Positions 25,611 through 35,426 of a stretch of DNA of 64,000 nucleotides are shown piece by piece; the stretch's first letter is position 1; the number at the start of each line of letters is the position of its first letter. The notes under the pieces are model-generated. The model was not told the origin of the DNA. It saw only the letters and a list, made by a program, of their open reading frames with translations, and did no database searches. The translations under genes were made by a program, and so were the position numbers. Origin of the DNA: Alphaproteobacteria bacterium (GTDB taxonomy: Bacteria; Pseudomonadota; Alphaproteobacteria; JAJFFI01); assembly GCA_030066595.1 (NCBI GenBank), contig JASJBI010000003.1, positions 1-64,000 of the forward strand. The letters are read 5' to 3'.

Positions 25611-28600
25611 CTATGCCCTTGGCGGTGAGCCGTCCGAGCACCATTTGTGCCAGATGTCGCGGAGGGCCGCCTCCAGGTTGCGGGCGAAGCGCGGGGCATC
25701 GCCCATGGGGGAGGCGGCGACCCGCTCGCGCTGGCTGCGTCTGAGCGCGGCAAGCCGGTCCGGGTCGCTGGCGAGGTCTGTGGCGATGCGGACGTAGTCG
25801 TCGGCGTCCTGGGCCACCCACTCGGTGCGCCCGATCGCGGTCAGGAGCCCCAGGCTCTGGCGCGAGACCGGGCGGGTGTCGGGCAGCGTGACCACCGGGA
25901 CCCCCATCCACAGCGCCTCGCAGGTCGTGAGGCAGCCCGAGAACGGGAAGGTGTCGAGGGCGATGTCGACGTTGCCATAGTCTGCGAGGACCTGGGCATG
26001 CTTGCCGCCGCCCTTGGTGAGCACGAGCCGGTCTGCGGCAATGCCGTGGGCCGCGAATGCCTCCGTGAGCCGCGCCCGTTCGCCTGCGTCTATCAGGGTT
26101 TTCCAGCTCAGCATCAGCCGCGCGTCCGGCACCGCGGCGAGCAGCCGGGCCCAAAGCGCGATCACGCCGCTGTTCACCTTGGTCAGGTTGTTGAAGCTGC
26201 CGAAGGTGACATGGCCGCGCGCGAGGACCGGCGGCTCCGCGACCGCAGGCGCATGGTCCGGCGGCGTATAGCACCAGCGGATCTCCGGCAGGCGCACCAC
26301 CTCCTCGACAAACCAGTCCTCGCAGCCCGCAGGAACATAGCTCGGGTCCATCAGGATATAGTCGATGGCCGAAAGGCCGGTGGTGTGACAGGAGCCGAGC
26401 CAGGTGACCTGAACCGGCGCCGGCTTGAGCGCGAAGCAGCTCAGCCGGGTGCCGCCCGTATGCCCCGAGAGATCGATCAGGATATCGATGCCGTCGGCAC
26501 GGATCGCCTCGGCGAGCTCGCGGTCCGAGAGCCGCTTCACCGAGCGCCAGGCGGCAGCATGGGCCTTGAGCCGCGCGGTGAGATCGTCCTCCTGCGTTCC
26601 AGCCGAATAGTATACAAAGCGCAGCCGGTCCGGCTCGGCAGCCGCGACAACCCCGTCGAGGAAGTATCCGGTCGGATGCCGGAAGAAATCCGCCGAGACC
26701 AAGCCAATGTTCAGCGTCTTGTCCGGGTCGCGCGGGTTCGCCCAGGTCTCGAACCCATCCGCAGGGCGCTCGAACCGCTCGCCCCAGGCGCGATGCGCCG
26801 CGGCCAGCGCGGCATCGTCCGTGCCCGGATCGTAGTTGAGACAGAACAGATAGTTGTTCTCCGCCATCGCAAGGTCCGGCTCGAGCCGAAGCGCCTCCCG
26901 ATAGGCGGCAAGCGCCTCGTCAAGACGGCCTTGATCCTTGAAAACGTTGCCGCAATTGTTGTGGACGCTAGCTCGGTCAGGCCCCAGTCTGAGAGCCTGA
27001 TCGTAGGACAGCAGCGCTTCGTTCAGGCGTCCCAGATCCTTGAGGACGTTTCCCCGATTTAGGTGAACCTCGACGTTGTCCGGACCCAACCGTACCGCCT
27101 GATCCAAAGACGCCAGCGCCTCCAAGAGGCGTCCGAGCAGCCTGAGCGCGTTGCCCCGGTTGTAGTGTGCAAGCCAATGATCTGGATCCAGACGGATGGC
27201 TTCGTCATAGCTCGCCAATGCTTCATCGTGCCGCCCGAGGTCCCACAGGGCATTTCCCCGGTTGTTATGGGCTGCGCGAACTCCCGGATCGAGTTGCAGG
27301 GCGCGATCAAAGGCCAAAATGGCGTCTTCCTGGTGTCCCAAGAGCCTAAGCGCCTCGCCCCTGTCGGTCTGAAAGATCGCGACCTCCGGGTCTAACTCCA
27401 CTGCCCGACTGAATGATGCAAGGGCGTCGTCCAGATGGGCGCCCTGCTTGAGAGCATTCCCGCGGGCGTTGTGCGCTTGAGCCCAGTCCGGCCGCAGGTG
27501 GAGTGCTTGGTCTAAAGCGTGGATCGCGGCATCAACGTCGCCTTGCTGTTGCAGCAGCGTTCCGAGATCGAAGTGATACTCTGCGACCAGCGGGGCATTC
27601 CGGGTGGCCTGTCGAATGGCGGAGAGGGCGCGCTCGGGAACGCCGGTCTTCCACGCTACCAGGCCTGAGAGATGCAGGGCCGCTGCATTGCCTGGCTCGG
27701 ACTCGAGCACTCTGTCTGCGATGCACTGTGCCTCTTCCGTATCCCCGGCACCGAGGAGGTCGAGACCGTGCGCGAGTTCCGTGTCGATGCGTGGGCCGCG
27801 AGACGGCATCACCGGGCGTCGGGGTTGCATTCCCGTTTTTTTGGCCAGCCTCTTAGCAGGTCTTGCGGCGCACCAGTCTCGCCAGATGTCACGCAGCACC
27901 GCTTGCAGGTCTTCGGCGAACCGCGGGGCATCGCACATCGCCGAAGCGGCGACCCGCTCGCGCTGGCTGCGTCTGAGCGCGGCAAGCCGGTCCGGGTCGC
28001 TGGCGAGGTCCGCGGCGATGCGGACGTAGTCGTCGGCGTCCTGGGCCACCCACTCGGTGCGCCCGAGCACCCTGAGAAAACTCAACGATTGCCTTGATGT
28101 TGGGCGTATGTCGGGCAGCGTCACCAATGGCACCCCCATCCAGAGTGCCTCGCAGGAGGTGAGGCCTCCGCAAAATGGAAAGGGGTCGAGGGCTATATCC
28201 ACGCGGCTATAGCTCCCTAGAACCTCCGCGTGGCTCGCCGGCCCTTGTGTCAGGGCGAGCCGGTCGGCGGCAATGCCGTGCGCCGCGAATGCCTCCGTGA
28301 GCCGCGCCCGTTCACCCTCATCCGCCAGAGTTTTCCAGCTCAGCATCAGCCGCGAGCCGGGCACCGCTTGGAGAACATGTGCCCAAAGCGCGATCACCTG
28401 CGAGTTGACCTTACTCAGGTTGTTGAAGCTGCCGAAGGTCACAAAACCATTCTCACGCACCGGCGGGGTGGCAACCCCTGGCGCGTAAGCGGGCGGCGCA
28501 TAGCACCAGCGGATCTCCGGCAGCCACACCAGTTTCTCGGTGAACCAGCACGCCTCACCCTCCGCAAGATACGTGGGGTCCGCGAGAAAGTAGTCTATGG

Positions 28601-30380
28601 CCGGAACCCCCGTCGTCTGGCAGGAGCCGAGCCAACTGGCCTGAACCGGCGCCGGCTTGAGCGCGAAGCAGGGTAGCCGGTTGCCGGCGGTATGGTTGGA
28701 GAGGTCGATCAGAATATCGATGCCGTCGGCACGGATTGTTTCCGCAAGCTCCAGGTCGGAGAGGTCTTTCACAGAGCGCCAAGCGAAGGCATGGGCCCTG
28801 AGGCGCGCGGTAAGATCATCCTCCCGCTCTCCGGTCGAGTAGTAGACGAACCGAAGCTGGTCCGGGTCGGCAGCCGCGACAACCCTCTCGAGGAAGTATC
28901 CGGTGGGGTGGCGGAGAAAATCTGCCGAAACCAAGCCAATGTTCAGCGTCTTGTCCGGGTCGGGCGGGTTCGTCCAGTCTTTGAACGCATTCTCGGGCTG
29001 ACCAAACCGCTCGCCCCAGGCGCGGTGCGCTGCCGTCGACGCCGCCATGTCGATCGCCGGATCGTAGTTGAGACAGAAGAGATAGTTGCTGTGAGCCTCG
29101 AGATTGTCCGGCGCGAGTTCCAGGGCGCGACGATATGACTCCAGCGCATCTTCGATGCAGGCCCGGTAAGCGAGCACGTTGCCGCGGTTGTAGTGCGCCT
29201 CGGCATAGTTCGGATTCAGCCTGAGCGCGTGGTCGAAGGCGGCCAACGCCTCGGCGAGCCGCCACTTTCTGGCCAGGATCGTGCCGTGATTGTTGTTCGC
29301 CTCCGCGTAGTCCGGCTTGAGGCGCAGGGCTTCGTCCAAGGCGGCGAGCGCGTCATCCAGCCGGTCGAGCTCTATCAGCGCGCTGGCGCGGCCGTTGTGC
29401 GCTTCTGCCAGGGCAGGGTTCAGGCTTGTGGCCGCCTCGAACGCCGTCAGCGCCTCCGCTGTCCGGCCCAGCGCCAGCAGGACGCTTCCTCGATTGTTCT
29501 CAGCCTCGGCGAAGTTGGGCCGGAGTTCCAGCGCCCGCTCGACCGCCGCAAGCGCCTCGTCAGGGCGGCCCAGCCCCTGGAATACGGTCCCCCTGCTGTT
29601 GTGCGCCTCCGCCAGCCCCGGCGCCAGCCGAAGCGCCTCTTCCAACGCCAGGAGCGCGTCTTCCCGACGGCCCAGGCGATTCAGGGCCATTCCGCGATTG
29701 ACGTGCGCCACTGCGGCGTCCGGGGCCGTGCGCACCGCTGCGTCGAAGGCGGCCAGGGCCTCGGTAAACCGGCCCAACGCGTTTAGGACGTTGCCTTTGT
29801 TGTTGTGCGCTTCAGCGAACTCGGGCCGGATCGCGAGAGCGGCGTCGAACGCCGCCAGCGCGTCCTCGAGACGGCCCATTGCGGCGAGCGCATTGGCACG
29901 ATTGTAGTGCGCCTCGGCATAAGCCGCATCCAGGTCCAGCGCCCGGTCATAGGCCGCCAAGGCGTCGCCCAACCGGCCCTCCAGGGCCAGGGCGTTGCCG
30001 CGATTGTTGTGCGCCTCCGCGTTCCCGTCATCCAGGCGCAGCGCCTCGTCATAAGCCGCCAGCGATTCCGCCGAGCGGCCCAAATCCTGCAGAACATAGC
30101 CGCGGTTGTTGTGGTATAGCGCGACGGAGGGGTCCTGCGCGATCGCCCGATCGATCAGGTCAAGAGCCTCGTCCAGCTTTCCGGTCTGTCGCGCGACCAA
30201 ACCCAGGAGATGCAGCGCATCCGGGTTGTCCGGCTCTTCGTCCAAGAGCGCTCGATAGATGCGTTCCGCCGCGCCGAGCCGGCCCGATCGATGCAACTCT
30301 AGGGCCTTGCCGATCCGCTCCCGGCTAGGGTCGCCCGTGCGGGAATTGTGTTTGGTTGGCTGCGGGAATTCGGGCTTCAT
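25611..30380 (-). CDS. Double TPR/O-GlcNAc transferase (SPINDLY type)
   Basis: 1589 residues holding two complete units in one chain. Unit 1 has TPRs (about residues 25-425) and a GT41 domain (about 428-835). Unit 2 has TPRs (about 860-1165) and GT41 (about 1172-1589). Each catalytic half shows DKTLNIGLVSADF, HPTGYFL, IDILIDLS-x-HT, VTFGSFNNL and CEALWMGVP. Unit 1 keeps the usual HTAGNRL while unit 2 has HTGGTRL. Bacterial relatives usually have one unit; this is a fused tandem duplication. A 121-bp block (25714-25834) recurs at 27946-28066 with two mismatches, so the halves have been homogenised recently. Probably a cytoplasmic protein O-glycosyltransferase; the target is unknown. Confidence 0.88.
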   Translation of the reverse strand: MKPEFPQPTKHNSRTGDPSRERIGKALELHRSGRLGAAERIYRALLDEEPDNPDALHLLGLVARQTGKLDEALDLIDRAIAQDPSVALYHNNRGYVLQDLGRSAESLAAYDEALRLDDGNAEAHNNRGNALALEGRLGDALAAYDRALDLDAAYAEAHYNRANALAAMGRLEDALAAFDAALAIRPEFAEAHNNKGNVLNALGRFTEALAAFDAAVRTAPDAAVAHVNRGMALNRLGRREDALLALEEALRLAPGLAEAHNSRGTVFQGLGRPDEALAAVERALELRPNFAEAENNRGSVLLALGRTAEALTAFEAATSLNPALAEAHNGRASALIELDRLDDALAALDEALRLKPDYAEANNNHGTILARKWRLAEALAAFDHALRLNPNYAEAHYNRGNVLAYRACIEDALESYRRALELAPDNLEAHSNYLFCLNYDPAIDMAASTAAHRAWGERFGQPENAFKDWTNPPDPDKTLNIGLVSADFLRHPTGYFLERVVAAADPDQLRFVYYSTGEREDDLTARLRAHAFAWRSVKDLSDLELAETIRADGIDILIDLSNHTAGNRLPCFALKPAPVQASWLGSCQTTGVPAIDYFLADPTYLAEGEACWFTEKLVWLPEIRWCYAPPAYAPGVATPPVRENGFVTFGSFNNLSKVNSQVIALWAHVLQAVPGSRLMLSWKTLADEGERARLTEAFAAHGIAADRLALTQGPASHAEVLGSYSRVDIALDPFPFCGGLTSCEALWMGVPLVTLPDIRPTSRQSLSFLRVLGRTEWVAQDADDYVRIAADLASDPDRLAALRRSQRERVAASAMCDAPRFAEDLQAVLRDIWRDWCAARPAKRLAKKTGMQPRRPVMPSRGPRIDTELAHGLDLLGAGDTEEAQCIADRVLESEPGNAAALHLSGLVAWKTGVPERALSAIRQATRNAPLVAEYHFDLGTLLQQQGDVDAAIHALDQALHLRPDWAQAHNARGNALKQGAHLDDALASFSRAVELDPEVAIFQTDRGEALRLLGHQEDAILAFDRALQLDPGVRAAHNNRGNALWDLGRHDEALASYDEAIRLDPDHWLAHYNRGNALRLLGRLLEALASLDQAVRLGPDNVEVHLNRGNVLKDLGRLNEALLSYDQALRLGPDRASVHNNCGNVFKDQGRLDEALAAYREALRLEPDLAMAENNYLFCLNYDPGTDDAALAAAHRAWGERFERPADGFETWANPRDPDKTLNIGLVSADFFRHPTGYFLDGVVAAAEPDRLRFVYYSAGTQEDDLTARLKAHAAAWRSVKRLSDRELAEAIRADGIDILIDLSGHTGGTRLSCFALKPAPVQVTWLGSCHTTGLSAIDYILMDPSYVPAGCEDWFVEEVVRLPEIRWCYTPPDHAPAVAEPPVLARGHVTFGSFNNLTKVNSGVIALWARLLAAVPDARLMLSWKTLIDAGERARLTEAFAAHGIAADRLVLTKGGGKHAQVLADYGNVDIALDTFPFSGCLTTCEALWMGVPVVTLPDTRPVSRQSLGLLTAIGRTEWVAQDADDYVRIATDLASDPDRLAALRRSQRERVAASPMGDAPRFARNLEAALRDIWHKWCSDGSPPRA
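27946..28066. repeat. Near-identical internal repeat of the double glycosyltransferase gene
   Basis: This 121-bp stretch matches 25714-25834 with two mismatches, 2232 bp apart in direct orientation. It encodes the C-terminal QDADDYVRIA...RRSQRER segment of each GT41 unit, much more similar than the flanking unit sequence. Confidence 0.85.
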
Positions 30381-30549
30381 GGCATGGATCTTCGATGCCG
30401 TCGGGCCCCTTCGTTACCTCCGGCACGTTAACCGGTGGTTACCAGGCGCTTTCGGCTGGCAGCATATTGAGGCAGGAGCCCGATCCTCGCAATCCCGGTC
30501 GATCCGCCGGCGACCGTCGCATGGGGTGCGCCTCGACGGATCGCGCCAC

Positions 30550-33500
30550 TCACGATCCGCCGTCGCCGCCAAATAGCTGTCGTATCACGTGCGGTGTCAA
30601 GGAGGTTACGGTCTTGACCTCGACCCTGGGGTTTTTCGACGGGCCGGTCAGCCGGTAGTCGAACGCCACGAGACCGCCGTCCCTGGAGAACAGGCCCTGG
30701 ATGACCGGGATGTTCCGCAGCACCCCGCTGACATTGTCCAATGGAACCATCATGCCATGCAGGTCGTACTGGTCGCTGGCGAAACTGTAGCGGCCGATTA
30801 TGGTGGCGCCGAGCGACGCGGACTTCAGTCGCAAGAGCTCGGTGCTGACCACCTCGTCGCGGAGCATGAGTTCGCCGGACAGGCTGTCGATCACCAGACC
30901 CTCCGAAAGCATCAGCCGCTGGAGGCCGGTCAGCGACGTGCCGGCGAGGATCCGCGCCGTCATGCTGCCCTGGCCGGTTCGAAAGTTGGTCACGGATACC
31001 TTTGCCTGCAAAGGATCATCCGGCCGCCGGCCTTTGGTCTCACCAGCGACCTCCAAGCGCCCGCCTGCCACGCCCCGCTCAAAGTCCAGTGCTTGCAACA
31101 GGGCGCCCGCGTCCTCGGCCTTTGCGGAGAGCACGTAAGGTCCAGCCGGGCCTGGCGCGAACGAGACCTTGAAGGACCCTGGCGCAGACGCGCTCGCGCC
31201 CTGTGGCGCCGGCGGGGGCTGCAACTGGCCATCTCGGATCACCGTGCGCCCGGAGGCACGGATCTCTCGCCAACCGCCTCCGGCATAGTGAAGCACCACG
31301 TCCATATCTTCGATGGCATGGTTCGGAGCATCCTTGTTGAGCACGAGCCGTTTGCTCCGGCTCCGGCCCCGAACATCCGCATCATTGAGTGTGAGCTCGG
31401 CCAACAGCGGGAACGACAGATCCAGCGCTGAATGCACGCTGCCGACGGCGTCTTTCGGCTCCAGGCCGATCGCGCCGATCAGATCGAGCCGCGGCTCGTT
31501 GAGCAGCGACAGGAACGTGCGCATGGGTCCTTCGAGCCCGGCCTTCAGGGTCATGTTTTGGAGCTCTTTGTCCAGGCCCGTGATCGCGACTTCCGCATCC
31601 GTCATTGTAAGGTCGGTAATCTTGGCGCCGGGCACGATCTTGAAAGTCATGGTCTTGCTGTCATAGCGGGCCGAGCCGGTAACGCCGGTGACGGGCGCCA
31701 GCGGCCGCATATAGTGGACTTCCAGGTCCTTGAATTCGATCTTGCCCCCGATGCGGGCGATCCTGGCCTTGTCGACGTTGCCCTCGGGGACCCGAAGAGT
31801 GAGTTCCGCGGTGACGCGGTCGACGGATCCGGCAGAGATGTTCTCCGTGACCCACTCGCGGCCGCCCTCCGCCGCACCTTTTGGCCAGTAGCGCTCGAGC
31901 TGGTTCAGTGCCAGCTTTCCGACCTCCGCCTGCGCGCTGATCGTTCCCTTGGCTCCGAGATCCTTGGCGGTGGCCTTGATGGTGATGGTCGGTCCAATTC
32001 CCGCCTGTTTGCCCAGGCTGAGCGAGATCTCGTCGACCTTGGCGCTTCCGGCGGCCGCGTCGTACTCACCACGCGCTTTCAACGCGGCCACGTCGATCGC
32101 GTCGGGGAAGGTCTTTGGGTAATTGAGCGTGCCTGCGGCGCCTGTTACCTCCACGCCGAGACGCATCAGCGCGCCTTCGCGATCGAGGCTCGCCGTGATC
32201 TCGCCGGTCAACGGAATGCGGGCCCCTTTGAGGTCACCCACCTGGCTCGTGATGGCTGACATGGTGGATGGATCGAGATCCGCGAACTTGGCGACCACGT
32301 CGAAATGGTCCGTCGCCTCGGCGTAGGCCACCTTCGCCTGCAATTGGGCCTCCGGCCCCTCGGTCGGAAGTATTGCGCTCAAATCGGCCGCGAGACGCGT
32401 CAATTCGGCGGTGCCCAAGCGCAACTCCGGCACCTTGAGCTCCAACTCGGCCGTTGCCCGGTCGATGCTTCCGGCGCGGATGTTCTCGAGCACCCAGTCG
32501 CGGGCGCCGGCGGCCGCGTCTGGCGGCCAGTATTTCGCGAGCGACTCGATCTCCACCGCTTGCAGCTCGCCGTGGGCGCGGACAAAGGGGACGTCCTGAC
32601 GCAGATTGTCGGCATCGGCCTTGATGGCTATGGCGGGCCCCTCTTCGCCCGGCCGGCCAAGCGTGAGGGACAGGTTCTTGATTGCGGCGCTGCCGACCGT
32701 GCCATCAAACCGACCGTGCGCTTCGAAGGCTGCCACGGGAACCGGCACCGGCAGGATGCCCGGATAGGACACCTCTCCCGGCCGCCCGGTCATGTCGACG
32801 ATGAGCTCTTCAATCTTTCCGTCCAGTCCGGCTCTGCCGAGAATCGTGCCGAAGAGAGGGACCTCAACACCGACGAGGGGGTCCAGCTCCGGCATCCCTA
32901 CGACCGCCGCCAGCATGGACGGCATCAGGTCCGAAAAGGACGCCTCGACATCCAGCTTTTTGGTCGATTTGTCGTACAGCACGTCGCCGTGCAGCGAAGC
33001 CACCTGTACCTCGGTGGCGATCTGCAAGTCGAGGTCCACGTCGACACCCTGCGCGTGGCGCAGGAATTCGAGCCGGCTCACCGGTACCGACAGCGTCTTG
33101 CCGCTCGCCTCGTCCGTGATCGTGAGATTGCTTTCCTCGAACGTGATACTTCTCAGATAAGCGAGCGGCTGGTCCCAGTCTGGTTCGGCGAGAATCCAGT
33201 CGATGTACTCCCCTGTCGTCCCAGACCAGTCGGCCTCCGCTCCAGCCTGGCTGTCGTCGGCTCCCGGCTCTGCAACGCTTGTCGTTGGCGCGCCGCGGCG
33301 CAGACTGAAGCTCCCGTCCGCGGCACGGTAGAGTTGGAAACTCGCCCGATCCACGGCGATCGACTTGATGCCGATGACGCCGCGAAAGAAGGCGCGACGG
33401 CTGAGCCCGACCCTGATCTGCTCGATCCGAAGGCGGGTGGTGCCATCCGGGCGCATGTCGCGCACATCGCGCGCCTGGAGCTGCAGCTCGCGTCTCGCGC

Positions 33501-33705
33501 TGTCCCAGGCAATCACGGTATCGGCGATCTCCACGCGATCGCCGGTCTTCGGATCGTCGAGCGCCTCTTGCAGATAGGGTGTCAGGAACGCGAGCGAGAT
33601 CGGTCCGGACGAAAGGCGCCACGTGATCGCAATCACGACCACGACGACGGCCGCGATCAGGCCAAGGGCAATCTTGGAAATGAGCTTGAGCGCGCGGCGC
33701 GTCAT
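30550..33705 (-). CDS. AsmA-like/YhdP-type inner-membrane-anchored protein
   Basis: 1051 residues from ATG 33705 (a TTG further upstream is unlikely). One N-terminal membrane span (LISKIALGLIAAVVVVVIAI), then the conserved WRLSSGPISLAFLTPYLQEAL. A long periplasmic beta-rich chain contains repeated modules (for example the paired YWPPDAAAGARDWVLENI near 400 and YWPKGAAEGGREWVTENI near 620). It ends with an AsmA-like C-terminal region. Such DUF3971/AsmA proteins are large and bridge-like, and are linked to envelope lipid transport and outer-membrane homeostasis. No neighbour appears functionally linked. Confidence 0.85.
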   Translation of the reverse strand: MTRRALKLISKIALGLIAAVVVVVIAITWRLSSGPISLAFLTPYLQEALDDPKTGDRVEIADTVIAWDSARRELQLQARDVRDMRPDGTTRLRIEQIRVGLSRRAFFRGVIGIKSIAVDRASFQLYRAADGSFSLRRGAPTTSVAEPGADDSQAGAEADWSGTTGEYIDWILAEPDWDQPLAYLRSITFEESNLTITDEASGKTLSVPVSRLEFLRHAQGVDVDLDLQIATEVQVASLHGDVLYDKSTKKLDVEASFSDLMPSMLAAVVGMPELDPLVGVEVPLFGTILGRAGLDGKIEELIVDMTGRPGEVSYPGILPVPVPVAAFEAHGRFDGTVGSAAIKNLSLTLGRPGEEGPAIAIKADADNLRQDVPFVRAHGELQAVEIESLAKYWPPDAAAGARDWVLENIRAGSIDRATAELELKVPELRLGTAELTRLAADLSAILPTEGPEAQLQAKVAYAEATDHFDVVAKFADLDPSTMSAITSQVGDLKGARIPLTGEITASLDREGALMRLGVEVTGAAGTLNYPKTFPDAIDVAALKARGEYDAAAGSAKVDEISLSLGKQAGIGPTITIKATAKDLGAKGTISAQAEVGKLALNQLERYWPKGAAEGGREWVTENISAGSVDRVTAELTLRVPEGNVDKARIARIGGKIEFKDLEVHYMRPLAPVTGVTGSARYDSKTMTFKIVPGAKITDLTMTDAEVAITGLDKELQNMTLKAGLEGPMRTFLSLLNEPRLDLIGAIGLEPKDAVGSVHSALDLSFPLLAELTLNDADVRGRSRSKRLVLNKDAPNHAIEDMDVVLHYAGGGWREIRASGRTVIRDGQLQPPPAPQGASASAPGSFKVSFAPGPAGPYVLSAKAEDAGALLQALDFERGVAGGRLEVAGETKGRRPDDPLQAKVSVTNFRTGQGSMTARILAGTSLTGLQRLMLSEGLVIDSLSGELMLRDEVVSTELLRLKSASLGATIIGRYSFASDQYDLHGMMVPLDNVSGVLRNIPVIQGLFSRDGGLVAFDYRLTGPSKNPRVEVKTVTSLTPHVIRQLFGGDGGS

Positions 33706-33848
33706 CGGCGGCGCAGTCCTTTGGAAGAAGTAGGAAAATTCATCATAGCCATTCTCGCGCGACAATGTGGCCGCAAAAGGTCGCTCGCCGATTGCCCTGG
33801 ATGCCCTTCCCGCTCACAACGGAGAGCTTCAGGCCCGCTGAGCTACCG

Positions 33849-35426
33849 TCAGGCGATACTTGCCTGAGCCGGGATCATCCGTTCGAGCGCCTCGAGCCGG
33901 TCCGCTTCTCGCGCCGGCTTGTCCCAGCGGATGCGCTTGATGCGCGGAAAGCGCATGGCCACGCCCGACTTGTGCCGCGGCGAGGGATGGATGCTGTCGA
34001 AGGCGACCTCCAGCACCAGGTCTTTGTCCACTTCGCGCACGGGGCCGAAGCGGTTGGTCGTGTGGTTGCGGACCCAGCGGTCCAGCTCCCTGAGTTCCTC
34101 ATCCGTAAAGCCGAAATACGCCTTGCCGACAGGCACCAGCGATTCGTCCCGCCAGGCGCCGAAGGTGTAGTCCGAATAGTAGGAGGACCGCTTGCCGTGG
34201 CCGCGCTGGGCATACATCAGCACCACGTCGGCGGTCAGCGGGTCGCGCTTCCACTTGTACCAGGGCCCCTTGCTGCGCCCGCCCAGATAGGCGCTGTCCC
34301 GGCGCTTGAGCATCAGCCCTTCGATGCCGAGCGCCCGGGTCCCGGCCCTGAGCCGCGCCAGATGTTCCCATTCGTCGACCGAGACCAATTCGGACAGTGT
34401 CAGCCGTTCGCTGCCGGTTCGCGCGACGAAATCCTCGAGCCGATCCCGGCGGCTGCTCAGCGGCAGGGCACGCAGGTCCTCGCCGCCGTCGAACAGGATG
34501 TCGTAAGCGCAGACGAAGGCTGGGTGCTGGTCCAGCATCTTGCGTCCCACGGTCTTGCGGTTGAGCCGCTGCTGCAGTGCGTTGAACGGGGCGGGCGCGC
34601 CGTCCGGCGCCCGGACCAGAAGCTCGCCGTCGAGCACGCCTTCGAAGGCCGCGGCCTCGACCACGTCCGGGAAGGTCGCGCTGATGTCGTCGCCGGAGCG
34701 GGAATAAAGCCGCCGCTCGCCGCCGACCGAGGCAAGCTGGACCCGGATGCCGTCCCACTTCCATTCGACTTGGTAGGCCCCAAGATCGAGGCGCACGTCG
34801 TCTTCGAGCGGATGGGCCAGCATGAACGGCCGGAAGGTGGGCAGGCCCGAGACGTCCGGCTTGGACTCGCGGCCGTCGAGCCAGTCGAAGAGCCGCCCAT
34901 AGGGAGGCTTGAGCCCGTGCCAGACTTCCTCGATCTCGTCCAGCGGCGTGTCGAAGGCTTCGGCCAGGGCGGTCTTGGCGAGCCGCGCGGAGACGCCCAC
35001 GCGCAGCCCTCCGGTGACCAGCTTGAGGAGCGCCCAGCGCTCGCCCGCGGTCATGCCGTCGAGCCAACCGGCCAGGAGTTCCGGCACCCGGTCGCGGGCG
35101 GCGAGGCCGAGCGCGTCCACCACCTCCGACAGCCGCGGCGCCTGCCGCGGCCCGTCGCCCGGCCAGATCAGGGCGCAGGTCTCGGCCAGATCGCCCACAT
35201 AGTCATAGGACAGGGCGAACAGCACCGGGTCCGTACGCTCGGCGGCGAGCGCGCGTAGCATGGCGGGCTTGGCGCTCGCCAGGCTCAGGCCGCCGGTCAG
35301 CGCCGCAAGCCCCCAGCCCCGGTCCGGGTCCGGCACGGTCGTGAAATAGCGGCCCATGAGGCGCAGCTTGCCGTTGCGCGAGGGCGTGTAGACCAGCCCG
35401 TCCAGCAGCTCGGCGAAGGGCGTCAT
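33849..35426 (-). CDS. ATP-dependent DNA ligase
   Basis: 525 residues. The adenylation motif is KWDGIRVQL with the nucleotide-acceptor lysine (motif I KxDG). Motif III is GVLDGELLVR, motif IV GIEGLMLKRRDS and motif V WYKWKRDPLTADVVLM. An N-terminal alpha-helical DNA-binding domain precedes them and an OB fold follows. The start ATG at 35426 overlaps the stop of the exonuclease gene by 4 bp, so the two are co-translated. This is the ligase of the ligase-associated repair cluster (ligase, MBL exonuclease, Lhr-like helicase, PdeM), linked to DNA-damage tolerance rather than replication. Confidence 0.93.
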   Translation of the reverse strand: MTPFAELLDGLVYTPSRNGKLRLMGRYFTTVPDPDRGWGLAALTGGLSLASAKPAMLRALAAERTDPVLFALSYDYVGDLAETCALIWPGDGPRQAPRLSEVVDALGLAARDRVPELLAGWLDGMTAGERWALLKLVTGGLRVGVSARLAKTALAEAFDTPLDEIEEVWHGLKPPYGRLFDWLDGRESKPDVSGLPTFRPFMLAHPLEDDVRLDLGAYQVEWKWDGIRVQLASVGGERRLYSRSGDDISATFPDVVEAAAFEGVLDGELLVRAPDGAPAPFNALQQRLNRKTVGRKMLDQHPAFVCAYDILFDGGEDLRALPLSSRRDRLEDFVARTGSERLTLSELVSVDEWEHLARLRAGTRALGIEGLMLKRRDSAYLGGRSKGPWYKWKRDPLTADVVLMYAQRGHGKRSSYYSDYTFGAWRDESLVPVGKAYFGFTDEELRELDRWVRNHTTNRFGPVREVDKDLVLEVAFDSIHPSPRHKSGVAMRFPRIKRIRWDKPAREADRLEALERMIPAQASIA

